From NCBI RefSeq assembly GCF_035083965.1, contig NC_089725.1:29645925-29709924 (forward strand): a stretch of DNA of 64,000 nt, read 5' to 3'. The notes under the pieces are model-generated. The model did no database searches and was not told the origin of the DNA. It worked only from the letters and a program-made list of their open reading frames with translations. Positions 48,501 to 58,765 of the stretch are shown here, one piece after another. Position 1 is the first letter of the stretch. Every line of letters starts with the position of its first letter. The position numbers and the translations under genes were made by a program. This DNA is from Branchiostoma lanceolatum (taxonomy: Eukaryota > Chordata > Leptocardii > Amphioxiformes > Branchiostomatidae).

Positions 48501-49712
48501 CGCGTCCACATCGTCCAGGGTGAAGATGGTGAAGTCTTCTGTGTTCTGTCGAGACTGTGAACAAACAAACAAACCAGAACATTGATGAAAACCACTGAGT
48601 TTATATAAGGAATCTTTCAACACATTCAACTGCTATATGTGTTTGTACAAGCCATGGCTTACTTGAAATGTACCCATGTTTCATCAACAATGCAATTTGT
48701 TTGAAAAAATCACTTTCCCTAGAAATAACATGATGATGATTCATATGATTATAATAACATTATATCAAATCTAATGCATTATTCAATATATAGTCAAACA
48801 TTAAGGGAAGAGTGATTGAATTGCTGTAAATCTTGAAATATTTGTGGTGGTTTTATATGTATGTTTTACATTTTTTTCATTACAAAGTTATCATACTGCA
48901 AACAATATAGATTTTCTGTCAGTGATGTATTCCAGGTACCCACCACAAACTGTAACTTTTCTCCCTTACTGTGAAACTAGGTCCATTTGAACTTAACTGA
49001 ATTTACAATATCAAAAAAAAACAACTGTGTCCTGACCTGGTAGATGTCATACATGAACATCTGCCCCATCTTGTAGACCGGGATGGTTGTGTAGATGGGA
49101 CAGTTTAACCCACACTTCCCCACCATGTAGGGCAGCGCACCCAGGTGGAGGGGGTCAGGGTGGGAGATCAGCACTGCATCTATCTGGTGGGCGTACCTGG
49201 GGAATAACATTCCTCTTTCTTAATCAATGTTGATCTACATTTTCTACCTTTAATAGCATCAGTTAGACTCAAAAGAATAAAGAAACCAACCTTATCCTGG
49301 CCATCTATTTATGTATAAAGTGATCCACTAATACTTTATCTCAGAGTCAGAAGCATTACCACAGATCACAAGGTACAAAGTGTACAGTCAAAACTGCCAT
49401 CCTTAACTCGAAAACCATTAAGTTTCTGTCATGTTGTAAGTTGGTTCGCATTTCTGTAACCTGTCCAAATAAATTAGATTCTATTGGTATCCTGAGGGGT
49501 CTTCTTTGACAGTTTTGAGTGTCAAATAATGTTCAAAAGTTAGTCTGCTGGAAGGAATCTTACTTCTTCATGTTCTCCACATAACTCATGGTGAACTTCT
49601 CGTCCCAGCCACAGTCCAGCAGGAAGCGGAATTCATCAAACTGGAGCAGGTAGCAGAGGGGGTTCTCATCGTGGACACCGCACAGGGGGGTCAGCTTCAG
49701 GATGGACGTCAT
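36193..49712 (-). CDS. CPSF2: Cleavage and polyadenylation specificity factor subunit 2 (CPSF100), 20 coding exons
   Basis: Exons (minus): 49712-49564, 49196-49037, 48554-48449, 47951-47822, 47421-47306, 46455-46367, 45869-45771, 45264-45142, 44421-44254, 43797-43694, 42949-42737, 42305-42248, 41447-41411, 41206-41152, 40650-40563, 40095-39955, 38803-38629, 37434-37361, 36923-36789, 36285-36193. Phases match at every junction; total 770 aa plus stop, close to vertebrate CPSF100. It starts [13 protein letters not shown] and ends LLYEQYAIV, both diagnostic. The N-terminal metallo-beta-lactamase fold has [13 protein letters not shown], lacking the full zinc ligand set, so it is the non-catalytic partner of CPSF73 in pre-mRNA 3' processing and histone mRNA cleavage. 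A beta-CASP region, an acidic exon ([16 protein letters not shown]), the conserved [14 protein letters not shown] and a C-terminal partner-binding domain follow. The ATG lies ten bases after an acceptor, so exon 1 is noncoding. Confidence 0.95.
36525..36782. repeat. Minisatellite with GT tracts in CPSF2 intron 19
   Basis: Five units carry gatggtgttcagca followed by a variant of ccaaggacaggt; (GT)n runs of varying length separate most of them. It ends at the donor side of exon 19 (36789). Confidence 0.8.
37685..37845 (-). mobile_element. tRNA-derived SINE in CPSF2 intron 17
   Basis: Reads on the minus strand: ggtggcgcaatggcaaagtg (A box region), then gggtttgaatcctg (B box), then a body with tgcctttgggaaaggcactt and an end at cactcaggtg. 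The same body words occur at 53320-53362 on the plus strand. Confidence 0.65.
37853..38599. mobile_element. 747-bp MITE-like element, TAA target duplication, in CPSF2 intron 17
   Basis: Ends GGCCACACCAAATTAATC and the near-complement of it at the right (aatcaagttggtgtggcc) are followed inside by atggatgacatcc and ggatgtcatccat. TAA flanks both sides (37850-37852, 38600-38602). This fits PIF/Harbinger-type targets. Related elements lie at 41579-42233 and 54553-54970. The right end is only about 20 bases from the donor of exon 17. Confidence 0.75.
38871..39180 (-). pseudogene. Tandem copies of the 5' edge of CPSF2 exon 17
   Basis: Three units of about 122 bp repeat the acceptor (cttctgccctgtccAG) and the first 15 or so codons ([15 protein letters not shown]). 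They then read TFCFL and a stop or leave homology. A more decayed piece lies at 39704-39765. They precede the real exon on the minus strand and could compete as decoy acceptors. Confidence 0.75.
39310..39450 (-). mobile_element. tRNA-derived SINE in CPSF2 intron 16
   Basis: On the minus strand caacagggtgtttgaccc, then ggattcgaatcctg-like T-arm sequence and the body word aaggcacttt are seen. Same family as the copies at 37685 and 53231. Confidence 0.6.
40119..40166 (-). pseudogene. Fragment of CPSF2 exon 16 start and acceptor
   Basis: The block agcagggtggactcactgtt to ggactataacctgg, lying before the exon on the minus strand, repeats 40060-40100 almost exactly. It is a direct duplication of about 47 bases that includes the splice acceptor. 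Confidence 0.65.
40775..40945. repeat. Decayed copy of the TACAGTCAAACC family
   Basis: Contains ggtcccttagatta, ttgacacaagctttaagaatcctgtctacagtgaccacctgtc-like order and sgtggtcactatagacag. These match the inside of 34550-34650. Ends are eroded. Confidence 0.45.
41579..42233. mobile_element. 655-bp MITE-like element, TTA target duplication, in CPSF2 intron 12
   Basis: Inverted ends GGCCACACCAACTTAATT and aattaagttggtgtggcc are flanked by TTA (41576-41578 and 42234-42236). It shares internal words atggatgacatccgcgcgcg with 37853-38599. An A22-like run lies at about 41641-41662. Its right end lies just 8 bases from the donor hexamer of exon 12 (42242-42247). Confidence 0.75.
43030..43395 (-). 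pseudogene. Four diverged copies of the acidic start of CPSF2 exon 11
   Basis: Copies near 43030-43080, 43153-43215, 43266-43312 and 43345-43395 carry the acceptor (cacctgtgttgcAG or similar) and the codons [13 protein letters not shown] in decreasing quality with distance from the real exon (42949-42737). None has the rest of the exon. Confidence 0.65.
44501..44695 (-). pseudogene. Two broken copies of part of CPSF2 exon 9
   Basis: At 44501-44575 and 44636-44695 the words ctgacaccactgcac and aacaactccc, and in the first copy gcaaggacaacctaaa, repeat the exon 9 acceptor side and the QWCHSP coding area. Both carry deletions and frame loss. Confidence 0.6.
46884..47155 (-). pseudogene. Two broken copies of the 3' edge of CPSF2 exon 5 with donor
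   Basis: Copies at 46884-46945 and 47093-47155 repeat atgacttactga and the adjacent codons of exon 5 (ctgttcgtctcttcagag, cttctgagctgga). They include the donor GTAAGTCAT on the minus strand. A roughly 205-bp unit is thus repeated twice downstream of the real exon. Confidence 0.6.
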
Positions 49713-50077
49713 ACTGGATACCTGGGGGGGGGGTAGTTGTGTTATATACAGGTGAACTTGAGCAGGTAGCAGAGGGGGTCTCATATTTTATAATTATCAA
49801 AATGAACAGATCACCATGATAAGCGCTTTCGCACATTCGAGTACGCATGTGCGGTGTCATTATGTGAAGGCCCCTGGCTTGTAAAGAGTTCTTGTCTCAA
49901 CATTGTCTCGATTATGTAACAATGCCCAGGCAGGTCTCTCAGGGGCCTTCACCTTTGACACTGAACATGCGTACTCGGATGTGCAACACCACTTATAGTT
50001 ATATAACAAGATGAGAGGGAAACAACAGGAAAGGAATGCCGATGATCAAACGTTCAGAGACATGAACAGAGAACAGC

Positions 50078-50162
50078 ACTCTCCAAGCAGAGGTTGGAAG
50101 GGTCAGCTCACAGAAATGTGTAACAAATTTCTTCTTAAAGTTCAACTTCTGCTTGGAGAGTG
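50078..50162. mobile_element. 85-bp fold-back element with 8-bp target duplication
   Basis: Ends CACTCTCCAAGCAGAGGTTG and CAACTTCTGCTTGGAGAGTG are near-perfect inverted repeats. GAGAACAG lies directly on both sides (50070-50077, 50163-50170). The related element at 63677-63791 shares TCTCCAAGCAGAGGTT. It sits in the CPSF2 5' UTR intron. Confidence 0.7.
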
Positions 50163-50486
50163 GAGAACAGGCCTATTAAAGCTGTATCTGCTTCCTTGGC
50201 TTTGAAACACATTTAGCAAGGAAAATAGATACATCTTAAGTGTTAAGACCAGGGAGGTTTTCCAGCTGCTTTGACAAGCGAAAAGATTTCTGCAGGATTG
50301 CATTCCTTCCCGGAAATTGTGATAGCGATTCGTGGTGCATGCTTTTCAAATTATTTCGGTGAAAGACCGCCTCTTCGCGGGGAAAATGCATGTGGGAGGG
50401 GGGCATGTATGCAAAGTAAAGAAACGACACAAAAAGTAAACCATATGTATCTCTAGACATTTCAGTTCAGTCCGGGAATAACTTAC

Positions 50487-50600
50487 CTTACCGTAGGAGG
50501 TCTCGCGCTATAATCGATTCTTAAAACAATCAAATGAGAGTCGTTTTTGTTCAGCACGCAAAAAATATCAACAGCAAGTCGCCATTTTTTTCTTCGAGAA
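50487..50600 (-). promoter_or_regulatory. Probable CPSF2 noncoding first exon and promoter
   Basis: A perfect donor (AAG|GTAAGT, GT at 50486-50485) on the minus strand pairs with the acceptor just before the ATG at 49712. The 5' boundary of the exon is not visible; 50600 is approximate. Confidence 0.45.
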
Positions 50601-51730
50601 GTCCCAAGGGGATACTGGGTAGCAGCGACGCCTTGCGATTCACCACAGAAGTGCCCTTATTGGCATGATATATGTACATGTATGTTTAATCGTTTGAAAT
50701 CTGTTTTACACAATCACGAGTATGTAAGTTAAAACTAGCATGATTATCTGCAAATTGGAATTATTTTGCATAGTTAATGAGAAAAATTCATAGTCATTCG
50801 AATTCGCTAAAAAGACGGTCCCAAATAAGACATATGGGTATAGCTCGGGAGTACATGTAATCAAGCAGTAGATGTGTTTTTTTTTTACGTTTCGGATGCA
50901 GACATAAGAAGACCTTTAGTAGAAAGGATTTTATGTACTTATATGTAGCCTTTTGTTGGCATGTTTGGCCCAAACTGTATATTTTTCGCCCCTGTCTCTT
51001 AACACTAAGTCCAAATAGCCTGCAATTTATTGTGTGGGCAACTAATTAACTAGTATACATAATGAAGCATGCGTGGCGCGACGTGGGAGCTTCTAAGTCT
51101 TAAGTCATGGTGTGCGTTGGGATTTTAGGCTATTCCATTTCCAGGCGGTGATATTGGATAAAGGAGGGGTGGAGAGAGACAAGAATCGACTGCACTTTCA
51201 AGCATCAACACACACTTCGATGCAGTTGTACTCTGAATAAAGTTGCTAAAAAAAGAGACATTGTCGGGGTCTGTTCAGGGTAACAGACTTATCACTTTAG
51301 CATATGAATGCTGTAAATGTGCTTGAGATATACATGTACTATTTTTCTTCCTCTAGACTATTACTAAATCAGCACTTGCAGACAACAGAAGCTTTTGGAA
51401 ATCAAATGACACAAAATGATTTTTTTAATTCAAAAAGTTTTTAAAATGTAATTTTCTCTTTTTCTTCAGAAAAAAGAAACAAAAAAAACACTGAAAATTT
51501 TTGTTTTTCATCAATGTGCAATTGGAAGTTCACTTATCATTCCAAGATATTTGAGACAGTTAATTAGATATGCTGAAAACGTCTGGAAAGTTTGAAAAAC
51601 TGTGTTGGGGTCCACGTTGATAAATTGGTCTGTCCGGGAAGGTACACTAACTGTTGAGGGTTAAAACAGAGCAGTACAGCACTCTCCGCCCACCCTAATA
51701 AGACAATACAGTCGTTTGGTGTTCAGAATC
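50601..51730. other. Intergenic spacer between CPSF2 and the UGT gene
   Basis: AT-rich; no open frame with family resemblance, no clear repeat ends. It should hold the CPSF2 promoter side (left) and the UGT 3' end (right). Confidence 0.6.
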
Positions 51731-51738
51731 CAGCCGTA

Positions 51739-51744
51739 TTTATT
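51739..51744 (-). promoter_or_regulatory. UGT poly(A) signal
   Basis: AATAAA on the minus strand 23 bases after the stop. A second AATAAA overlaps the UGT stop codon itself. Such a short 3' UTR is notable. Confidence 0.5.
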
Positions 51745-51766
51745 CATTTTGTTCGTCTATATCTGT

Positions 51767-54700
51767 TTATTGAGATTTTATTTTCCCCACACGCCGACAT
51801 TTCCTACAACATAGCAAGCAGCTGAACCAAACGACCCCCATGGCGACTGAACACACGGCCATGAGGAACGCAGCCACGTCCAGAAGGTAGTACTGGTACC
51901 ACGGCAGCTCCACGGCGCGTGCGCGGAGATGGGGCAGTCCGCCATGTTTGATGACGTGTTCTATCCACCAGACTGCTCTTCCCATGGGCGGCTGGGGCTG
52001 GTCACGGTGCAGACTGGACAGGCGTGCTGCAGCTGCTCGGTACCTACGGAGGAAAGACTCTCAATAAAAGTCATATCCTTCCATTTTCTAAAAATTGCAA
52101 ATACAACAAAACAATTGCACACCACATTGGCATGACACAGTGTACATGTGTGGTGGGTCCTGAAGTACGTTCCATGTTCAGCTTTACTTGCACTTGTATT
52201 CAGGGGTGATCCGATCCGACAACACCTCAACTTTCCCCGTTACAACTTTCATGTCACATAACGTCTGAACGACTTGTAAGCTTGAACCATAAAACTTGGT
52301 GACTTTCCCTATTAAATTTATCTGGCAACATGTCAATCATAATGAATCAAGTTAATTATTTTTGTGTTGCTATGGCAACGGGTTTCTAACAGGCGTATCT
52401 TATACAAAATTGAGTACATTCCAGTTTTGTTCTTGGCATATCACACTTGTCTCCTTACATTGTTAATAGCATGTATTACATGTATATTTTAATGCAACTA
52501 CATTATGTATTATGATTCATAATTGGTACTTGTAGTTTATGCTAATTTGATGACATTGGTCAAAATCCAAGACGGCGATCCACATTGTTAGCTCAGGCAT
52601 AACCACGCTATTATGGTAGCAGAACACAGTATTTCGCCTGTGATGATTTACATGGTTAAGGATCATAAAGTGACAGACATACATCGACGCGGTTGATCCG
52701 TGAAATTACAGTAGAGTTCAAAGAGAAGTAGCGCAAACGAATATGTTGGAGCTTAGGTTGATTAGAGCAATTGAAGACGCGGATAATTAAAACAATTGAA
52801 GACAAAAGATTTGTTGGTTTTATATGCGTCCAGGGGAGGTCAACGGAACTGCAACCGGCGACTCGCACCGACTGCCAGTCACGACATCGACACGCATTTC
52901 TATGTGAACCAAAATCGGAGCTCTCACCAGAAATAAGACGAGTAAAAGCTACATCCAAGCACACGGAAAAGTAGCTCACCTTTCGTCGGTGATGACCGTG
53001 ACGATGGCCTGATACAGCTCCTCGACTGTGACCGTGCGGTAGTTCAGACTTATCCCCGCGCCTCTGGCGACAAGCCGTGCGGCGTTGGCGGGCTGATCCA
53101 GACACGTCGGTAGGCAGACCACGGGTACTCCGTGGTGCAAGGCCTCGTACACGCTACTTCTCCCCGCGTGTGTGACGAAAAGTCGGGTCTTCTCGTGGCC
53201 TGCGGGATAAGTAAATGACCAGTAAGCCTGTTGTGGGGTCGCGGCGCAGCGTCAGGGTGTTCGGCCCAGAACACAGCAGTCCCGGGTTCGAATCCCCTGA
53301 CGCCACCTATAGTGTGCTCTCGAGAAAGGCACTTAACACGACTTTCTTCATTCCACCCAGGTGTAGAAATGGCTATGTTGTTCTCTGTACGTGGCACTGT
53401 TAGAAATAAGTCATGAAAAACTTGAAGTAAAAAAGTTAGCCTGGTAACCATCCCATCGGGAGGTCCTCGGTACGGTACTGGCAGGAGTTGCCCGTTCTCC
53501 CAGATCAATTTACCCTGGGAGACCAGTCACCGTATATCGGCGCGCTACCGAGCGCCGCACGCGCACCCAAGCTTTCCCGGCCCACCCTCCATATTCAGCT
53601 AGCGGAGCTTGGGTTTACAGCGGAGATTGGAGTGGGGTCGGTCTTCGGGGGCAGCGGGAGGGTGGGCCGGGAAAGCTTGGGCGCGCGCGCGGCGCTCGGT
53701 AGCGCGCCGATATACGGTGTCTGGTCTCCCAGGGTAAGGTCAATTAGCCCAAGCCGGGAACTTACTTCACGGGGAAGTACTTATATAATCGGAAAGGCCG
53801 GCCGCTGGAAAAACAGGCTGTCAGAATATGTCAAAATTTGAATATCCCGACGATTTGGCAAAAGGACGTCGCTTTGTACGGTGTAATCTGCCACCAGAAA
53901 ATCAAGACCATAGCATGTTCAGGATAAAAGATACAAAGTTCGAAAGTTCTGTTGCGGTAGCATGGTCGCACATGGGGGCCCAAATTTTTCATCTTCCCAA
54001 GGCATATCCACCTACACAATATAATCACAACCCACCCAGCCGCTCTTAAGTTGTGCTGACCATAATTATCCGGAAACACAAACAAGCAAGCAAACACATC
54101 ACATACGTAACATGCCAGAAACCATACCTCCAATTTTCATGGAGGTAATAAGCTAACCTAGGAGGTCATTTTGTGGCAGCCAATTCATCAGTTTAGTATT
54201 GCTGCCCAGGCTGGCCGGTTTTTCTCCCCCGTGCCGCCACAACACCTTCTGCGGGAGCAGGGCGAAGACCGTCGCGAGGACCTCTGCCTGCTGGGTCGGT
54301 ACGGAGTTCATAAACGCCCCGAAGCTGACCACAACAACCCCATCGTCTCCGGAACTTCGCATGAACGTCTCCAACTCCTGCGAGGAAAGGGACAACGAGA
54401 GAACTGTCAGAACCATCGGGTTGATTAAATATGTTAATTTCTAACCTCACCTCACCTAGTCCCATCCTCATCTTGAGGGTCGGGGACCATGGTCCCTTTC
54501 AGCACACGCTTTCTAACATCTATCTATAAACAAATATATGACCTTGGCATAAGGCTATATTGATTTGCTAATATAAACGACATCCTCTGGCGACCCAAAA
54601 ATTGATGCAAACGTGCGAACAAAAAAAAAAATTGGCAAAATAAAAGTTGCCTTCATAATGAAACCTACATGGCCAGCAGGAAGGACGGACAAAACTAAAC

Positions 54701-56227
54701 ACACAGACTATGGTATACCGAAATAAAGATTTTTTATTTATTTCAGTTCTTTCAAAACTTCTTTGACTTTGGCATTCTTTAATAGCATCCGTTTTCTGAA
54801 GTATCTTTTGGTAATTTAGAGCATGATTTCCTTATTTTGCAGCTGCTTTTTGCGATTTGCGGTATGACCGAAAACCTTTTTTTTTCTATTCTTGGACGAA
54901 AATTGATGCGCGTGCGGATTTCATCCATACAATCAAATAAAAAAGATTTTAAAAAAATATCAGCATGGCCTAATAAATGACACTGCCACCTCCAGCCATC
55001 CTCGTTCACCAGGACCCTTCCGCTCCACGTTACATCGCTCGCAGAAAGGCCCTTTCTGCGAGCGATGTAACGTGGAGCGGAAGGGTCCTGGTGAACGAGG
55101 ATGCCTCCAGCCAGCAAGGATTTTGATTCTAGGCGTGTCCACTTCGAAACGGTTTCGCGAAGTGAGTGCGCCTCAAGCGGACTGTTTGTGCGTTAGACGA
55201 TCTTAGACATTTTAGAAATTAAACGTTAGAAATTTTAAATAACGACACAAATATGTTGAAAAGAAGTAGTAAATGTGAATTACATCAATATATCTTATAT
55301 CTAGAATATCTCAAATATTAAAGACAAACGATCATACATCTTTGATCATCTTTAGGGTTATGATACCTCTGAAAGACTCCCAGGCTGCTTTACATGGAAT
55401 CCTCCAATATTCACCATATTTGGCATGGACGGCTGGGGAAAATCCAACAAAGGATCGGACACGTATAGCCAAACGTCGGTGTGAGACATCGCGGTCAGGG
55501 CTGTCTCCCCCTTGCCGAGGTACCTGTGGGTAACACTGTCGTGTGCCCTTGCCCACAGCCAGAACACTGCCATTTGTTTACAGACGACGAAAGCGTTCTC
55601 TAACCGTTGTAGAAAAGGCATGCGATCATCGAAGGTAGAAAACACCGACGGTACGTACGAGCAAGGGAAGGGAACCCCCGTGGCTCTTGTGTCGTGTTCT
55701 AAGGGTGCCACCAACGCGACATTAGGGACGTCCAGGTGTCTGCCGACTATTGCTCCACAGTGAAACAGGGCGTCGGTTACGATGACATCGTACCGCGACG
55801 CCTTCATGCGGTCTGTCAAGGTACTGTTTCTCAGCAGCAGGTCACAATGTTTTGCCATTTCTTGGCCCCACATTTGGCGCAGTTGTAACAGCCGGGGGAG
55901 GAAGATTTGACCATCCTCCCCCGCTTCCTCCCTCTCCAGGTTGTTAAGTTCTTCAAGGCGTGCCCAAGTTCCTTGGTCCTGGAATGTCTCGAACTGAAAA
56001 TCAGGCCTGTCCTTTTGCCGTTTTGTCAGAACGCGCTCTGGAAAGACTACCGCCACATCGTGCCCCCTGTCCGACAAGACTTGTCCGATCTTTGCCATTT
56101 CGAACCAGTAGCTTTCTATGACCGGGGTTGGCACCAGCAGTACCTTTCCACCGTGGACATTGAATCTTTCATCGGACAGGAGGTGCAGAAAAATCGCTAC
56201 AGAAACTGCGAGTGTGATCGCCCGCAT
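51767..56227 (-). CDS. UDP-glucuronosyltransferase family (UGT), 4 coding exons, 525 aa
   Basis: Exons (minus): 56227-55367, 54377-54158, 53199-52980, 52043-51767; phases 0, 1, 2 match and the sum is 1,578 bases. The usual UGT plan is complete: signal peptide (MRAITLAVSVAIFLHLL), N-terminal acceptor domain, UDP-sugar domain with VSFGAF, QKVLWRHGG, WLPQNDLLGH, FVTHAGRSSVYEAL and DQPANA, then a membrane helix and basic cytosolic tail CCRKCRRVGKIKSQ. Such enzymes act in the ER lumen and join sugars to lipophilic compounds. The ATG at 56227 is chosen because the open frame upstream has only a TTG. At residue 40 the usual catalytic His (SHW in vertebrate enzymes) is Tyr (SYW); the partner Asp (VTDALFHCG) is kept. 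Substrates are therefore uncertain. The UGT gene is common and expanded in lancelets, so no symbol is given. Confidence 0.88.
53231..53370 (+). mobile_element. tRNA-derived SINE in UGT intron 2
   Basis: gcagcgtcagggtgttcggc, then cccgggttcgaatcccctga (B box and T arm), then a body with gaaaggcacttaacacgac and an end at ttccacccaggtg. It is the best-preserved member of the family in the window. Confidence 0.7.
53510..53737. mobile_element. Fold-back element (about 228 bp) in UGT intron 2
   Basis: Arms of about 80 bases (taccctgggagaccag to cggcccaccctcc, and its complement to ctggtctcccagggta) surround a spacer of about 60. Arms differ by a few bases. Target duplication is unclear; tcaatt occurs near both ends. 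Confidence 0.65.
54553..54970. mobile_element. 418-bp MITE-like element, TAA target duplication, in UGT intron 1
   Basis: TAA flanks it (54550-54552 and 54971-54973). The left end GGCTATATTGATTTGC and the right end with catccatacaatcaaat and atggcc are degenerate relatives of the GGCCACACC family. Its inner part matches 19030-19107 plus 20439-20562, which shows where the 19108 element landed in a sister copy. Confidence 0.6.
54997..55103. mobile_element. 107-bp perfect palindrome with 8-bp target duplication
   Basis: Two 53-base arms with a single central base; I see no mismatch. The outer ends read CATCCTCGTTCACCAGG. CCTCCAGC lies on both sides (54989-54996, 55104-55111), an 8-bp duplication as in hAT-type insertion. 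Any transcript, including the UGT pre-mRNA, would form a long hairpin. Confidence 0.75.
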
Positions 56228-57170
56228 CTCCGCCCCACAACACACCAACCAGCAGTTCCCAGCTGAAGGGTCAAAGGTCGGTGGTTGGTGACGTAAATTT
56301 CAATCATACCTGCCAAGCGACGACCTGTTCAAGCCGACCACATTTTTTCCCTCGGTACCGGTGGGTGCCATCCTGTTACTACCGGTGCTCCTAAAGTCGC
56401 CTCCCTAAAAATTTCCCCCAGTTTTTTTTCCGGAACTGAAGACTTGCCCAAGAGGACCACCTGTTTAACGCGACCGCGGTGCAGTTGAAGTTTGGTCCAA
56501 TGGATTCATTCATGCATTAAAAGTTTCTGTACAGCTGAAGCATGCTAAGCTTGTACCTCATTACATAATTGTGTTACATTCAACTCCGTATACGAAGGCA
56601 TTACTGGCTCTATGTAATAAAAGAAGTGTGTGTCCGCAATTCGGCATTTGGCTAGGGTGATCTCTGAGTACTATTAGGGTAACGCTAGGAACTTCGGCAC
56701 CAACCCGGGCAGTTCTACGGGCGATTCAATGAAAATTTCCAGCCTCCGTAGCAGGCTCTCTGTGACTTTTTCTTTTGGCACATAATACATTTTTAAAAAT
56801 CTTTTTCTTGTTCTTTCTTTTGTTCTTTTGCTGGGGACGAGCGACAACACGGTTTCCCCAGCAAAAGAACCTGGCCACAATCCCAAAATCGAGAATCAGC
56901 GAAGATTAACTCCGGAATCGCCCTGAAGACATGCAGGAGGCTAGCCCAGGTGCGGTAGTGCGGCGGTACTCAATGAGGTTTAAATAAATATATTTGATCA
57001 TATTTAACCTCCTTGTTTGAAGACAACGTTCTCCCGCGCTCGACATACAGCTCAAAATTTTCCGAAGACAGACTCGGTACCCATATGTTTTCCGACAACT
57101 TCCTTATTTGGGAAGCGTTTCTGTCATGCGCAGAGATAGGCATCTTTGAAAGCGGGAAGTTTGCCGACAA
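56228..57170. other. UGT 5' flank and intergenic region
   Basis: 56305-56490 is a decayed TACAGTCAAACC-family piece (gccaagcgacgacctg, gaggaccacctg, aacgcgaccgcgg). The rest has no supported gene; the UGT promoter should lie in the first few hundred bases. About 56780-56880 holds a small inverted repeat (ttcttttgctgggg / ccccagcaaaagaa). Confidence 0.5.
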
Positions 57171-57176
57171 ATTTTG

Positions 57177-57207
57177 ATGTTTGGTCGTCGTTGTAAGAGC
57201 AAAATGG
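57177..57207 (+). CDS. Candidate first exon of the RAG1-N-like gene
   Basis: An ATG opens MFGRRCKSKM and reaches a donor ATGG|GTGAGT in phase 1, which fits the phase-1 acceptors of exons A, B and C (58135, 59169, 60784). The 3' part and the following intron resemble the end of exon B (AACAAAATGG|GTGAGT, then acagtcattttcgtt). It may therefore be a true first exon, or the tail of a lost upstream unit. RNA data would decide. Confidence 0.4.
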
Positions 57208-58134
57208 GTGAGTCTACAGTCATTTTCGTTTCTAGAATATGTAAGAAACTGCATAGATGTATGCTGCTATAACATAGATGTATGAGTTTCCCTGTTTACT
57301 GTGGGGGCTATGCTAGTCCCTCGAGCAGCTGGTTAATTCGCTTCGGGGCAAATCGCTAGGAGCCCCGGCTAAGCCCTGCCGTACTCAGTCTGGGACATCT
57401 GGGCTTCCAGAAAATATACATAAATGCAAAATTTGTTTGAATCTGATTGCTGAGCTCAAGCATAATTTGCATACTGTTTACGTTGCTAATAAAAGTATTA
57501 GCCCCAGAGATAGGAGAGATCGCCCTTTTCTTTGATTTTTTGGCGACGACTTAGAGGCGAGCCTATTGTCTTCATTTCAGTAGACCCACTGACAGAAATT
57601 CGCCACACACTGTTAATTAGACTGTAATCACAGAGTCAAGTTCTTATTTATTGTAGGAATATTACCAGCGAAGAACAGAATTTACTTCATTCCATTGACT
57701 CCCAGATCTTAGGTCCATGCTGTAACAAAATATTATGTTGTTGTTATTTATTTCCTAATACATTTAGCCCATGTTGCCATGTTGGGCATGAACATGCAAT
57801 AAAATTCATTGTCATTGTCATTAAACCGATAGCATTATGTAAAGTGCATATGATAATGTAAATTTAGGAGGTTGAAACCTCCATGAATAGATCATATATG
57901 ATATGTTTATTCCATACTTTACAACATTCATATTTTGGCTAACTCATGTGAAGAAAAATCAGGCAATAATTAAGTTATTGCAGAAAATGACAAGTGCGCT
58001 TGTCTACATCCTGTTTTGTTTTGTTTTAATGTTTATAAGATTTTTAATTAAACTATGGTGTGTTTACTTTCTTGGTATACTTTTTTGGGCCTGTCTGCCA
58101 ACACCAGATTCACAATGTTTCTCTTTTATTCCAG

Positions 58135-58745
58135 ACCACAAAGGAAATCTTGCAAAAGTTTGCAGGACGTGCGGTATTCGCTTCCGACTGAAGAAAGGCA
58201 ACCCAAAACCAGTGACAGCCTTTAGAGAAGTCATTTTGTATCTGTTTAATGGTTCTGATGTCACTCAGGATGAAGAGGACATTCATCCACCATTCGTGTG
58301 TGACAAATGCCGGTGTGTCCTGAGAAATGCTCAAGCTACGATGAAAACGGGAAAAGCACCAATAACAATGTTAGGTGACAGGCTGCCAGATTTTCAGCCA
58401 CACTTAGAAGACAACTGTTTCATATGCAATTACAAGCCAACTGGTAGGCCAGTAAAAAAGAATCCCCGCTCCTTGAAGGGGTCATCCCCAGCTGACATTG
58501 CAACCCTCCAAACCCCAGGTATGTCTCGAGAGGATGCACCTCTCCAGACCTCCAGTACATCTCAAGAGCACACAGCCCTCCAAACCCCAGCCTCTGCATC
58601 TCAAGAGGACGCACCCCTCCAAACCCCAGGTACTACATACCGAGAGGACCCACCCCTTGATTTAAGCCTCCTAACAACAAAAACGACTGTAAACTCACCT
58701 ATTTTGCTCGTACCAAGGACTCCTTGGTACGAGCAAAATAGGTGA
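58135..58745 (+). CDS. RAG1 N-terminal-domain-like exon A (end altered by an inverted duplication)
   Basis: After the acceptor ctcttttattccAG the frame reads DHKGNLAKVCRTCGIRF. It continues with the spaced ligands IHPPFVCDKC and PHLEDNCFICNY: the CxxC ... HPxxxCxxC ... PHxxxxCxxC order of the zinc-binding N-terminal region of RAG1. A basic stretch (GRPVKKNPR), a short repeat (EDAPLQT) and PLDLSLL follow; PxDLS is the classical CtBP-binding motif. At the 3' end a 91-bp palindrome has copied and inverted the exon end, so the frame stops at 58745 and the donor (AATAG|GTGAGT) is out of phase with exons B and C. No RING finger and no catalytic core are present. It may be a truncated or non-functional member. 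Confidence 0.65.
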
Positions 58746-58765
58746 GTTAACAGTCGTTTTTGTTG
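58675..58765. repeat. 91-bp palindrome from an inverted duplication of the exon A end
   Basis: Arms of 45 bases with one central base and one mismatch. The right arm matches the end of exon B and its donor (ccttggcacaaac, ggtgagtttacagtc) in order; the left arm is the same in reverse. Sister exon B has no such left arm, so the inversion is derived in this copy. Confidence 0.75.
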
